DNA of 64,000 nt from Argyresthia goedartella (GCA_949825045.1 OX463813.1:29664001-29728000); one strand, 5' to 3'. Shown: positions 41,241 through 52,894, counted from the first letter of the stretch. Translations and numbers: made by a program. The notes: a model not told the origin generated them from the letters alone.

Positions 41241-41727
41241 GTCTGTTATAAATTATTAATGTGGATCGAATAAAATCAATGTTTATTATTTACAAAAATG
41301 ACAGACAAGAGTGAAATGTAAAGTCAAAAAAAAAATATAGGTGGCCTGCATTTATACACGAGTCCATGAAGTTTATCACAAAATCTAACATAAATATCAA
41401 CAAAATATTTCTGTGGTATTAACTACTCTACATAGATACTTCCTCTTGCAATGCGACCGTTCCCTACGTTGTCTCGATGGGTACTGAGTGCGAGTGAAGT
41501 AGTAAGACAAAAACGAACATTTCCGAGAAAATACGAAAGGAAAGGATTATTCACTACATCTGTACCAACTTCACAAACAAACTAGGGACGGCACGTGGGT
41601 GGGCGTCGGCGTTCGAAATTTGAATGTCATTATATGTAGAAAAACTACACATAATGACCATAATGTGTTGTTTTCCAGATACGAAACGAGTTTTTACCAA
41701 GTAGTTTAACATAATGCTGATCCTAAC

Positions 41728-42009
41728 GTGCGGTTTTTGAACGCAGTAAAGAGGGTTTATGATACGTGTGTAGATAAAAATAGTAAAACATCCGCGCCGT
41801 ACCCGCCTTTTTACACAATCATCATTAAATTACTGCAGGACAGAGAATTTAAAAAAATAACAAATTACAAGTTACTGAACTTCGTATTTCTTGCCATGAT
41901 GCAAGTAATTGGCCAGAAGATAAATGACCTTTATTTTATTATCTCGAATGATCATAAGAGTGACTTTGTGATAGACTTAATTACTTTCTTCCTAACGAGC
42001 CATACATAG
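41728..42009 (+). other. Unrecognised open frame in transposon F
   Basis: A 93-residue frame lies between the transposase and the right terminal repeat. Its first third overlaps sequence shared with 35150-35400, so it is probably not a gene. I do not recognise the product. Confidence 0.25.
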
Positions 42010-42379
42010 AACTGAGTTTTGGCTAAATAGTTCTGGTCAATGTTTCTTTTAAGTCTAACAAAACTAATCGGTGCACATTTGTTTATAGTCAGCTTTTATA
42101 ACTTTATTACTTAAGTTATTCCCAAAAGTCCAACAAACCGATGTGAACTACCTTTCTTGATTTTATGATAATTTTTTAAGATTTAGTTAAACAGTGCATG
42201 TTGGGATCGTTACAAGCTTATGATATGTGTGTAGATAAACTAGTGTATGTAACTGTACATAATTAGGCATTAAAACTCTCGAGTGATATTATTATGAAAC
42301 TCGCCTTCAGCTCGTTTCATAAACCCACTCTCGAGTATTAATGCTCTCCATTATGTAGCAGGCACATAAACTACTATTA

Positions 42380-43125
42380 AAGTAATACATCGGTCGTTAA
42401 TTTGGCGATGAGTTAGTGTTTATGAGTTTACGGCTATATTTCCTAACTCGAGAGAATAGAGTTATTATTTTTAAATAATTAATCACAACGATGGGAGAAA
42501 GGTAGTAATATTTTTATTGCCTCTCCAAGAGGTCTGGCAAGTTGTCTGTCTGTTGATGACTGAAATTAACACAAATACAGATATAACCATACAAGTATAA
42601 ATACACACAGCTATATTCCAAAAGCAAAATTTATTGTGATGGGGTACTTAATTGTTAAGTATCGCTTCTGTAGTTTAATGGTTATGTATGACTTATGAGC
42701 TTAACAAGAAAAAACGGTAACCAAATCTAAGACTTTTATGTTCGATGTTTTTTTTTTATTTTATTAATATTTATTCAATTCACAATATGGCATGGCAGCT
42801 ATGGCATAAATTTAAATTATTTATTTAAAACAGCACACAGTTATAGTATGTACAGTTTAACATTATAGGTAAGTACATTCTTTCTTAAATAATATACTAT
42901 TTTGTTAGCTATTTTGCCGGAATTTACAGTTTGTATTACTTTCGGTCCTCACACTAGGCAAGCCTGTATCGTGGCATGTTTCATAACAATTTCAGAATTG
43001 ATTCCTGCAACGTTCGTTTTGTGCCTCATGACCTCTACGTTCGTAATGCTATAATGTAACTTCAGGTGAACGCACGCTTAACCGAGCCGAACGCGCCGAA
43101 AGAGCCGAACCAAATTTTAAAATTA
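42380..43125. other. AT-rich spacer
   Basis: Nothing was identified apart from a poly-T run near 42750 and GAGCCGAACG repeats near 43085. Confidence 0.45.
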
Positions 43126-43680
43126 TTTATTTAAATAAAGATATGATGCCTCATCAGACAAAAATAACACTTGCTCACTCTCTTCTCCTTCCCCTGATTC
43201 ATTACGCTGATATCGGCTGGGCCAGCACGGACGAAGAGCAATTAAAAAAACTTAAAATCTCGGGATTCGATTTAGGTCTGCGCAATTTTGACCGAGTTTT
43301 GGAGTATCGCAGGGCTTCTAATTCACCTTCGCAGAGATTTCGATATCCCCATTTGCCTTTTCAATATTTTATAAAATCCTCGCTCCCGCTTCTTACGAAA
43401 TCAATCCGAGTGTCTTCGGTTAGACCACGCACGTCGCACAGTCGGTCACTACATATAAATCCGCAACATAACCTGTACCTATGAACATGGTCAGACTTCG
43501 AGTCATAAGACTCTAGAATAAACGCCCCAGCACAATCAGAGACAGTGCGTCACTCAACATTTTTCAAAGTTGCTTAAAATAAGACTACCTATGCTTTCTT
43601 TCCATATTACGTTTAATTATTTGTATTTATAGGTAAATAGTTTATTATTTTAATAAAGTTATTTGATTTTGTGAACATTG
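43126..43680 (+). pseudogene. LINE RT C-terminal remnant (LINE H)
   Basis: The frame 43143-43484 has LLLPLIHYADIGWAS, the connector found after the RT thumb in many insect LINEs (L-P-H-x-x-Y-x-D-x-x-W). After frame changes, RPSTIRDSASLNIF near 43525-43570 fits the usual WNSLP-x-x-IR-x-x-S C-terminal block. An AATAAAGTTATTTGATTT tail follows. It lacks the whole catalytic core. Confidence 0.55.
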
Positions 43681-43692
43681 TAGTGGAGCATG

Positions 43693-44072
43693 TTTTTAGG
43701 GTTCCCTACCAGAATTACTAAGCCCAAATTACTAAGCCTCCGATGTCCGTCGTTCCGTCCGTCTGTCACCAGGCTATATCTCATGAACCGTGACAGTTAG
43801 ACAAATGAAATTTTGCTATAACATAGAATACTAAAAGACAGAATAAAATAAATATTTAAGGGGGCCCCCATACAACAATTCTTTCAATACCAACTTCAAT
43901 ACAAACTTATGAATGCACCTGGCTACGTACATGGAGTGTGAAAGTAGCCTCACCAATAACTTTTTAAACAACATTTTGATATGTTAAATCCAAACTATTT
44001 ACTCCACACCATCCCTACCATTGTACGGTGGTACGGAACCCTTCGAGCGCGAGTTGGACTCGCACTTGATCG
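43693..44072 (-). repeat. Dispersed repeat R, inverse copy
   Basis: It is the reverse complement of 33429-33832: TTTAGGGTTCCCTACC, CGTTCCGTCCGTCTGTCACC, CTCATGAACCGTGA, GGTACGGAACCCTTCGAGCG and GTTGGACTCGCACTTGATCG in order. Both copies share the middle part (CTTTCAATACCA, TGCACCTGGCTACGTAC), so it is part of the family. Confidence 0.8.
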
Positions 44073-44083
44073 TTTTTTATTAT

Positions 44084-44275
44084 GTTCTGCCCATCCTGGG
44101 TTTTCTGGAAGAAATATCTTGAAAGAGATAAGTTCGCCTTTGTTTACGTATTTTCCATACACCAGTTTGTAACATATTGTTTTTGTTGGGCTCTAAACTG
44201 CTATTAACATTTATATTATGATTTATGACACATATTGCTTCTGGCCCCACACTAGGATACCCTGAAAATCTCATA
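44084..44275 (-). mobile_element. LINE 3' UTR and SINE-b tail remnants
   Basis: CTGGAAGAAATATCTTGAAAG and AAGTTCGCCTTTGT (44104-44145) look like the 3' UTR of a common insect LINE. ATGACACATATTGCTTCTGG with CCCCACACTAGGATACCCTG (44225-44265) is the SINE-b 3' domain reversed. Both are worn. Confidence 0.45.
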
Positions 44276-44639
44276 AAACTTTACTTCACTTCATATTCTA
44301 CAAAGACTCTATTCTTTCAGACCAACAAGATTAAAATCAAAATTAAATCAACATCTAAATATTCTTTATTCTCTTGGATAATAACATATCTCCCAGTGCA
44401 TATCATTCATTTAATACTAGGTGTACGTTCCAAAAGCAGATAGGTACTTCTCAGAGAAGAACGCACAAGAAACTCTGAGGTAGCTTTTATTCAAAGGAAA
44501 TACTTATACGGGCATTATAAATCTCATAGTTGCGACAAACAGACTTTACTTCAGGCGAAGTGGCCAATGAAGTCGCATAACATGGATGGATGTTATGTGG
44601 ATGTTATGTAGAATTATTTCTAGCATTTCCTCATCAGAA
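44276..44639. other. Unassigned spacer
   Basis: I see nothing identifiable in this stretch. Confidence 0.45.
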
Positions 44640-45660
44640 GAAGTGTTAGTAAGATACGAAGTTTCTTGAAATGACCATTGATAGCAAATTACAGTGGGGA
44701 CCCCACATATATAAATTAACTGGTAAATAAAGTTCTGCAGCTTATGCTGTTAACAACATCAGACAAAACAAGGATGTGGCCTAGTTGTAGATCTAAATTA
44801 GTTAATTTCATAGTGTCATGAAAAGAGTTATTCAAGCGATTTATAATTTAAAAAGAAAAAACTCCTAAAGAGAGCTTTTTAAAGAAATTTACACACTTGC
44901 TGTAGCTAGTCAATTTATTTTTGAAAATATAATGTATGAACGCAAGCACCTTTACAACATTTTACAAACTTAGCGATAGCTGTAACTTATTGGTGCGTTC
45001 TATTCGTGCTTGGCAATTTCCTACGCGCGCGCAGGCACCATCTGCTGGCGGGCGGCACGCACGGCACGGTGACATGCCGGCATTCTCCGCTAGTGCGGGC
45101 GCGGGACAGCCTCAACGCACTGCAGCACCAATGAACGATCTGATTGGTGATGCATGGAGGGACATAGTGTGCGAATGTGGCAGGTTCTGTGAGATGGATG
45201 CATGAGATGATGAGATGTATTCTCACCGAATTATTGAAATTTCAGAATAAAATGTATATAATGGTAATTGAATTGACTTAGTATTTATATTTTTGTAATT
45301 TGTAATTGTAATTATGACTTAAATATTTCGTGTATATTGTTTATTTGTGTCGATTTGGAATTATCTGTAAGGGCACAAATAATAATTAATGTAAATAAAT
45401 AAATAAATAACCTAAGAAATAATCACAGTCTAGTTGCGCCCTGGTTTAGACTCGCGAAGGTTAGCAATTCTTTCAAGGGTCAGTCCATTCTCTACTACAA
45501 TAAGATACTTCTGGAGATTTTGAAATTGCCATCTGAGCAATTTAATAACCATGTAAAAGCGACTTTGTCAAAAAAGGGATATTACCATTTTCATGATTAC
45601 TGAAATGACGGGACTGCATGGGATTACTCTAACTTAACTAACTTCCTGTTAATAATTTTG
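44640..45660 (+). pseudogene. Decayed LINE D-family copy with an insertion
   Basis: GATACGAAGTTTCTTG, AGCAAATTACAGTGGGGACC and AAAGAAATTTACACACTTGC follow the LINE D coding sequence from about 31530, with several deletions and stops. The match is interrupted at 44990 and resumes at about 45413 (CTAAGAAATAATCACAG) through the C-terminal region and into the 3' UTR. The insertion of about 420 bases has a GC-rich first half (45020-45200) and a TAAATAAATAAATAAATA tail, so it is probably the 3' end of another retroposon. Confidence 0.7.
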
Positions 45661-45732
45661 TAACTATTTATTCCTTTTTTTAATTAGTTTTATTTTATTA
45701 TATATTTTAGAAACTTATTAGTTTCTTCCAGG

Positions 45733-45736
45733 GTAC
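45733..45736. other. Left target duplication GTAC of the gypsy element
   Basis: GTAC here and at 63259-63262 lie immediately outside the two LTRs. The pair defines both ends of the 17.5-kb element. Confidence 0.8.
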
Positions 45737-46089
45737 TGTAGTGCTTTCAGTGCTTTCAGCACTATACGATTATAATTGCCTACCTAATCTGTAGGGCTAG
45801 CAAGTTCAATTATAAAGACTTTGGTAATAACTGATTGGTTTTTATTGCTTTAGTTTACACTTTTTATAAAAGGGATCCACAACTGGCTCGATAGCCATTG
45901 AGCTGTCCCAACTATAAAGTTTAGATCAGTCACTGGCCGAAGCCTACGGTGAAGTGTGTCACATTGTCTTCCCACATCCAAGCCTCTTTCTTTTTTACAA
46001 TTACAAAATAAGTAACAGTGTCAAAGTGACACCCACTCTAAAGAGGCCCGTATACCATATAACTGCATAAACAAATATCGAACCTTACA
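45737..46089 (-). repeat. 3' LTR of the gypsy element
   Basis: 353 bp with TG...CA ends. On the minus strand it has a TATA-like TTTATAAAAA (complement of 45861-45872) and AATAAA. Its partner is 62901-63258. Confidence 0.85.
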
Positions 46090-46107
46090 ATCATTCCCCC
46101 AACCCTT
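46090..46107 (-). other. Candidate polypurine tract
   Basis: On the minus strand AAGGGTTGGGGGAATGAT abuts the 3' LTR start. It is a purine-rich run in the place where plus-strand DNA synthesis is primed in gypsy elements. Confidence 0.6.
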
Positions 46108-47461
46108 CAAAAAAAAAAACCAACGGTTTTTTTTTTTCAAAGTGGCAACCCTAACTCAAAGTCTAAAATCTAACATGACAACCCTATCTCAAAGTCTAAA
46201 ATCTAAAAAACATTAAATGTTAACATTAAGTGAGCTTGCTATGCTTGAAATCTAAAAAACAGTAAATATGCCGCAAGCATAATTTCAAATAACATCAAGT
46301 ACCCTAATCCTTATCTGTCCAACCATCCCATTTAACCTACTCAATTAAACATTAAATAACAAAACCAAACTACATTTAAGGTGTAGGCTATGCACCTTAA
46401 AAAACTTAAATTATAACACTCTATGATCCCATCATTCGCGGCTAACACTAACCTACCTAATTCTAGAAAACTCTTTTTTACAATACGAAGGCAAACAGCT
46501 GAATCTAACTAAGATTTAGCTTCTCGAATGGTTATCATTCGACAAACTTTCTGACAATAAAAACTAGCGAAAAACTTATGAGACAACTATAATACCTCCG
46601 TTCCTAAAATTAACACAACTCGATCTTTGCATCAACAATTGTGAACACATTGTGAACTTTTTCCACCGAATGGAAATATTTCAAAAATTAACGCAGGCAA
46701 AGATCAAAGAAAAAAATTATCATTTTCAAATATAGGAAACGTCAACCATATTAACAGGATTAATCTAAAGAACCGTATTACTAAGCCACAGCCTAAGAAT
46801 GAGTTCATTAAAATACGTTCCAATAATACGATGAAATCAACTAGCTTTAAAACCGATACTTCTACATACATAAATCTCAACTAATCCATAGGAATTCAGT
46901 AAACTATCTTTTACTATTAACAGTTTAAGATCATCGGCATGAGTTGCAACCAATTACCCAAGTTAAAACACTACAAAGAATCTCGAATGAGTATCGAATA
47001 CCCGAGTTATCCCACATCAGAAATTACTTTCATTGAGAAACCTTCGTTACCAACTTTATGAACAACCCTTACACTCCCCTTACCAAATCATCCCAACCCT
47101 ATACTTTAAGAACGCGGGAACCAAAACAGAACCCTATGACGAATAGCTATTGCCTCATCATACTGCTCTCAAAGATAAAACAAGGCGATCGGTTCAAACA
47201 ATTATTCGAACTGTCGTTTATAAAAGTTTCTCACATAAAGGTAATCTACCAAGGAAATCTAGTATGTTACAGATATTTCTTGGGTCTTTGGTGAACGGTC
47301 CTCATCAAACATCATAGTTCAGCAACAACATGAAAAGAAACAACGGTTAATAAACAATTCATAACACTACCGCATACATAAACCACAAACCATCAACCGG
47401 GATAAAATTATATTATACTCCTAATGTATATCAGATAATTATTTAATATCAGACGAACTCC
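46108..47461 (-). other. Non-coding 3' internal region of the gypsy element
   Basis: There is no open frame of note between the integrase end and the polypurine tract. A 38-bp unit (CAACCCTAACTCAAAGTC plus CTAAAATCTAA) is tandemly repeated at about 46146-46212. If an env ever existed, it is gone. Confidence 0.55.
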
Positions 47462-48665
47462 TCAACGCAGCACAAAGCATTTTAAACGATTTGTGTTAAC
47501 AATAACGCCCCGTGACCGTGAGTTCAGACGAGGAATCAGCACATTAGACCTCCCAACGATCTCAATGACCTTGTATGGTCCTTGATAAAGACGTGCCAAC
47601 TTCATACATCTTCCCGTTATCCGCGTTGGTACGTATAACAAAACTAAGTCATTCACCCGGAACGATCTGGATTTTGATCTCATATCGTAATACCGCTTTT
47701 GTACACGCTGTGCGTTCGCAATATTTCCTAACGCCCTAGTCAGCAGCCTACCCACACGATTTACCCTTTCATCTATCGTTTCGTCTAAACCAACCGCGTT
47801 TAATCCTACTGATCGATCCCGGTACTTCTCGCATACCCGGCGCCTCCACTAATGTAGTGCTCCTAGCACTAATGTAGTGATCCTAACCACTATATAATAA
47901 AGATGAAGACTGTTTAGTTTAAACTGTTCTGTTTTAAATTTCTTTAGTTTACACTTTTTATAAAAGGGATCCACAACTGAGCACGGTTCCCTACCAAATA
48001 AAATATTATACGGCCACACTTTCGTTGACGCCTGCACGCTAGTGGTATACGCATGTACTAACAAAGGTAAAACCATGCACCATTGCCTTTGATTACTACC
48101 TAAATATTTTGATAACATCGAAGTTAACGTTCTATTCATTTGCTCTACCAAACCGTTACTCTGTGGGTGAAACGAACTTGTATGTATCATTTTAGCCCCA
48201 AAGTGCTCTACCATTTCTTTTACAATTCCCGCCGTAAAAACTGTTCCTCTATCCGAAATAATTTCCCTAATCGGCCCGTACCTACAGAAAACTTCCTCAA
48301 CCAAAAACCGCACTACATCTTCCGATGTAACCCTAGGTAACGCCTTACATATCCAAACTGCGACGCATACTCTACCGCGACTATAATAAAACGGTTATCT
48401 CTCGACGAACGCGGAAAGGCTCCTATAACACGTCGATTCCTACCTTCTCAAAAATATCCGAGACCCTAATCGGCATCAAATCTGCTACGCTTTTAACTAA
48501 TTTCCTTTCTTGACACGGCACGCACGAAGCTATATAACGCTCTATCTCCTTATCAGCTTTCGGCATGAAATATTTCGACCGAAACCTCTTCAACGTTTTT
48601 GCTAAACCCAAATGACCTCCTGTCCACGCCTCATCATGTAATTCGTTAATAACATTTTGAAACAA
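47462..48665 (-). pseudogene. Gypsy integrase, copy 1, broken
   Basis: The zinc-binding domain lies at 48423-48665 (HLGLAKTLKRF, then SCVPCQERK), the catalytic core at 47849-48313 with SDRGTVFT (second Asp) and the HPQSNGLVEQ motif with the catalytic Glu, and the C-terminal part at 47462-47755 with RYYDMRSKSRSFRVNDLVLL. The first catalytic Asp lies in the GID stretch near 48425. Frame breaks occur after that stretch and near 48345. The core is separated from the C-terminal part by an LTR-like insert at 47839-47979. All breaks are shared with copy 2, so they precede the tandem duplication. Confidence 0.85.
47839..47979 (-). repeat. LTR-end plus primer-binding-site-like insert in integrase, copy 1
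   Basis: Bases 47942-47979 are identical to the TATA region of the element's LTR (45850-45887). Further along, CACTACA occurs twice, as at the LTR end, followed by TTAGTGGAGGCGCC, which differs by one base from the primer-binding-site region at 57835-57848. The integrase frame resumes directly after GGCGCC. It therefore looks like a 3'-part LTR plus primer-binding-site cDNA piece. Copy 2 has the same insert at 53633-53773. Confidence 0.65.
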
Positions 48666-48729
48666 AGACCTAGGTAATACTAATACCTCCCTAATTTCTC
48701 CATCTGTACGTACGCTTTTATATAATAAA

Positions 48730-50972
48730 TTATTTATTATTATTTCTAAAACAAAAACCGCTACGCCACGCTTCTGGACGTTCGCTCAACCGCGTTAACC
48801 ATCTACTACAAAATGAATCGTTCTCTTGATCCGCCTGTAACGACTCTACATTAATACTAAAAACTTCCAAACCATCATCATCAGGTCCAGAACGAGAAAA
48901 AGACTGAGGTCCTTCTGTTTCCCGTTTCCCTTCTTCCATTAGCGGATTCCTACTCAAAAAATCTGCCACTACATTGCTTTTCCCCGAGCAATGAACTATC
49001 TCGAAATCCCATTCTTGTATCGCTAACGCCCATCGCGCTAACCTACCAGTCATATCTTTTTTTGACTGTAACCAACATAACGCGCTATGGTCTGTAACCA
49101 CCTGAAAATACGATCCCCAAAGATAATGCCTATAGTGCCTTAACGCCCATACTAACCCCAGACACTCTTTCTCCGTCGTACTATATTTTTTCTCCACATC
49201 CGTTAACTTCCTAGACGCATAGGCAACCGGACTCATTTTTTCAACGCCCTGCATCAATACTGCACCTAACGCCTCGTTAGACGCATCCACATAAACTCTC
49301 GTAGTAACCGACTTATCCCCCGAATATAGGAAAGTATTGGCGCACTATACATAACCTTCTTAATATACTCGAACGAATTCTGCAATTCTTCATTCCATTG
49401 AAACTTTACCCCCTTTTTCAATAATTTAGTGAGAGGTAACGATATTCTCGCAAAATTCGATACAAATTTTCTATAATAAGAAAATAAACCTAATAATTGT
49501 TTCACATCCTTCGTAGATGTGGGAGTTGGAACCTGTTGCATAGCCTTCAGCTTTTTCTCACTAGGTTTTACTCCTTCATTCGAGATTAGATAACCTAGCA
49601 TCTCAATCTCGCAAAAACCGAATTTACATTTGGATGGCTTGAAGGTCAAGAAGGTAAAAATTTTCTGCAACGTATCGGTAAACTCCTCGAACGTTCTACC
49701 ATACACAATTACATTGTCTACGTAAACCATAACCCCTTTAAATCTTAAATCAGCTAGAACTTTATCCATCATCCGTTGGAAAACCGCTTGACTCGTTGCC
49801 AAACCGAACGGAACAACATTAAATTCATAAAGACCCGTGGTTGTGACGAAAGCCGTTTTAGGCCTACCTTCCGTAATGATCGTCTGCCAATAACCTGAAT
49901 TGAGATCTAACTCCGCAAAATACTTGGCCCCGGCCAAGCTATCGACAATATCTTCTATCCGCGGAATAGGATAATTATCCCTACAAATTTTCTTATTTAA
50001 TTTCCGATAATCTATACAAAACCTCCATGAATCATCGGGCTTTTTAATTAAAACAACGGGCGCAGCATAAGAACTAGTGGATTCCTTAATAACACCTTGT
50101 TTCAACATCTCTGCGACCTGCTCCTCAATAATTTCTCGTTGCACCGGCGAAACGCGATACGGGTGACAATGAACCGGCTCTTCATCATAAGTCTTAATAT
50201 CGACCGACACTATCTCCGACCTACCTAACTGGTCAGTTGCAAATGCCAATCTATCCGCATTCCTATCCAACAACGCCAATAATACCCGCTTATCATTCTC
50301 ACATAAATCCTCATTTAAGATAAACCGTTTATCTTCTACCCCAAACGCAAATTCGCACGAATCCGATAACCCCGAGAAATAAACGTAATCACCCTTTCTT
50401 AACTCCTGAAAGTCGATAGAATTTATCACGTCACGATCCTCGATAACCGTGGTTTCCCCGAAGTTCACTTGTTTCCTTCTAGAACCGTCTAGAAAGTCCG
50501 ACCCTATCTTATGTTTTGAAAGAATCCCTACGCACATGACATTTCGTTTTACCGGCGTCGTGTTTTGTTTCGTATGGAAATTATTGAAAAATGGTATTTT
50601 TCCCTGGAAAAAACACATACACGAATGAACAAAATCAATATTCATACCGTTCTTTATTAAAAAATCCACCCCTAAAATAATGCTACAATTTAAATCAGTT
50701 ATTACTAAAAATTCCTGTGAATAGCTACAATTGTCCAAACTAAAATCTATAACACATTTCCCTACAATTTGCAGCAAACTTCCATTTACCGCCTTAACCC
50801 GTCTCTTCTCTTCTTGCATACATATCGCACCCACTTGGTCTGCAACGGCTGGGCTGATGCATGAAGCCGTAGCGCCTGTATCTAAAAGAGATACCACGTT
50901 TACCCCCGAAGAATTTAATAAAACTAATGGTCTAACCTGCTGATCCGCCTCGACTGCGACGATCTTCGCCAT
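48730..50972 (-). pseudogene. Gypsy protease-RT-RNase H, copy 1, frameshifted
   Basis: The first frame (50972 to 49266) has protease LLDTGATASC, RT YAAPVVLIKKPD, AELDLNSGYWQ and YVDN in the catalytic position. A single-base deletion near 49324, compared with copy 2, ends it before RNase H, which continues in another frame (49290 to 48730) with DASNEALGAVLMQ, TEKECLGLVWALRHY and VVTDHSALCWL. The copy is otherwise the same as 54524-56767. Confidence 0.9.
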
Positions 50973-51045
50973 TGGTCGTTTCGCTTCTGTGCTACGCTGC
51001 TGAGCTCGTCTGTGACCCTCATTCCACAGGTTAGCCTGGTCACTG

Positions 51046-51759
51046 CTATTGGGCTCTAGCGACGACGTGTTGCAAAATCCGCTTGCCTAGGACGAAAATT
51101 ATAATTATTAGTACCAGGTCTAATATGTGGCTCCTGACCACTTGCCGACGGCGAAACCTTCGGCGTTCGTCGTGGGTCTTGAGTAGGGCTTTGATTATAT
51201 TGTGTGTGAAATGGTCTGTTTCCCCCCCCCTTTTTTTGCTATGGGCCAAATTCGGTCCAAAAGTTGCCGGGATCCTAAACTCATTCACATTATCATCACT
51301 TCCCGGACTTAATTTCTCCATCTGTACCAGTACCGCCCTTAGCGCCTTCTTATCTACAAAATGGCTCAACATTAATTTATTTCTAAGATGGTTTTGCAAT
51401 CCTCTTAAAAATTGCGTTATAAAAATGTCATCTTTGGTAACTCTAGCCTTCCTCGCCAGGTCCCCTAAATAATGGAAGTAGTCCAACAAACTTCTTTTCT
51501 CTTGCTTGGCATTGTAAAACTTCTCTGCAAAGTCTGTGCTTCCAAACTCCTCATTAAATTTATTCACCACCTCGTCAAATGTCTGGGCACTGCCCCTAAT
51601 TTCCCTAAAAAAATATAAGGCTCTACCTTTTAAATACGAAGGAAATAATAATTTTAAATCCTCCGACGATATAAATTTCTTCCTCGATGCAGCATCTCTG
51701 AAGTCTTCTAGAAAGTCTTCAAAGGACTCCTGAGGACTCCCCAAAAAACAAGTTGACAA
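51046..51759 (-). CDS. Gypsy gag, copy 1
   Basis: 237 residues. It has the retrotransposon gag fold region from FEDFLEDFRDAASRKKF through LKLLFPSYLKGRALYFF and FITQFLRGLQNHLRNKL, followed by a Ser/Pro/Arg-rich C-terminus. Copy 2 has one more C in the run near 57018, which changes the last 60 residues into a basic, RNA-binding-like tail. This copy ends in a different frame. No zinc knuckle is seen. The start is the first Met; an upstream frame (51719-51943) overlaps but is not gag-like. Confidence 0.8.
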   Translation of the reverse strand: MSTCFLGSPQESFEDFLEDFRDAASRKKFISSEDLKLLFPSYLKGRALYFFREIRGSAQTFDEVVNKFNEEFGSTDFAEKFYNAKQEKRSLLDYFHYLGDLARKARVTKDDIFITQFLRGLQNHLRNKLMLSHFVDKKALRAVLVQMEKLSPGSDDNVNEFRIPATFGPNLAHSKKRGGETDHFTHNIIKALLKTHDERRRFRRRQVVRSHILDLVLIIIIFVLGKRILQHVVARAQ

Positions 51760-52056
51760 CTCCTACATCACGAAATAATTTCATAAAATTTTTCACAAAA
51801 TGTCCGGCGCTATAAAAATCTTCCCACAATATTTTTCTATTCGATTCTTTACGCGCTCGGCAGGTCGAGGTAATTCCTAAATAAAAACTTAAGTACAGAA
51901 ATATACTTCCCAATGAACATTCGATCCTTCCTCGATTCTTCAAGGTCTGGATCGACGTTCACTATCCTCTTCTATTAAGCCACTTCTTATGACGTCACCT
52001 TCCTTCTGAAGCAGTCTTCCTATTTCTCCGGTTCGTTTGGCGCCTCCACCAATGTA

Positions 52057-52265
52057 TTCATTCATTCATTCATTCATATATTTATTGTGTCATTGTGGTA
52101 CATTTTAACAAAATTTTATCCAACAATGAACCCTGTAAGGGCACTACAATGTCTTAATAACTAGCTTACAACTAACATTTGTGATGGTTAAATATTATTT
52201 TCTTATTATATTTTATTATTTACTATACTTATTACATTATTATATTATATCATATATATATTATA

Positions 52266-52299
<34 letters not shown>

Positions 52300-52894
52300 T
52301 TTTCAAGTATGAGAAACATAAGAAATTATTAACTGCTGAATTATTATATAATTGTTAGGTTTAGTTTGTTATTAATTAAAATTCTATTAAAATATTATTT
52401 AATATTTTATAAAATTTTATATTATAGTAGTTTATTATATATTATTTAATTCTTATTTTATTGGTTATTGTTTATCATTTAGGAACTCGTTAATATTGTA
52501 ATAGCGCTTTGTAATCAGCAATTGCTTAAGTGATTTTGTGAATTTGTTCTCTTTAGTTTCATTTAATATATATTCAGGTAAATTATTATAGATTTTTATC
52601 GACATTGTGAAGTTTTAAATTGGAGGAGAGCTGTGCCAGTCCTTTCCTGGGTCTTAAATTTCGGTTGGTCTGCATTTTTTCTTGACGGGTTTTATAGAAC
52701 TCAGGGTGTTTGCGAACGAACTTACAGGTTTCTAGGATGTACATACAGGTTAGTGTTAAAATGTTGAGTTCCCCAAAATATGGTTTGCAACTATCGGTCG
52801 GTTTTATATTTGCTAATATTCGGATAAGCCTTTTTTGTAGGGTAAATACACTTGAGACATTTGTACTATTTCCCCACAATATTATTCCGTAACT
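52057..52894 (-). mobile_element. LINE E 3' fragment in unit 1
   Basis: It has the same TTCATTCA tail, TTA-rich 3' UTR and RT C-terminal codons as 57853-58713, ending at the tandem junction. It has no 5' part because the duplication break falls inside the LINE. A 19-base stretch present in copy 2 near 58408-58426 is missing. Confidence 0.9.

Larger units (their letters stand above)
39390..42376 (-). mobile_element. DNA transposon F with subterminal hairpins
   Basis: Terminal inverted repeats of at least 165 bp run from TAGTAGTTTATGTG (39390) and end CACATAAACTACTA (42376). The flanks are TTA on both sides, or TA if the repeats start at GTAG. Each terminal repeat holds a hairpin (for the left, GGCATTAAAACTCGAGAGTG to CACTCGAGAGTTTTAATGCC, 39421-39502). 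The transposase gene (40193-41240) is on the minus strand. The element is about 3.0 kb. A TA target would fit the Tc1/mariner-IS630 assemblage. Confidence 0.8.
47101..52894. repeat. Tandem duplication unit 1 (5.79 kb)
   Basis: It matches unit 2 (52895-58713) almost base for base. The units are joined at 52894/52895, where LINE E sequence (ATTATTCCGTAACT) is fused to gypsy sequence (ATACTTTAAGAACG). The overlap at the break is only CT. Differences: a 1-base deletion near 49324, one base fewer in the C run near 51226, shorter TTA repeats, an A/T change near 47932 and a 19-base deletion near 52608. Confidence 0.9.

Noticed and set aside
44936..45205. 89-residue open frame with an Ala/Pro/Arg-rich middle
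   Set aside because: It crosses the boundary between LINE D coding sequence and an unrelated insertion, so it is accidental.
52262..52300. TTA-rich run in the LINE E 3' UTR as a regulatory site
   Set aside because: It is a simple microsatellite that varies in length between the two units.
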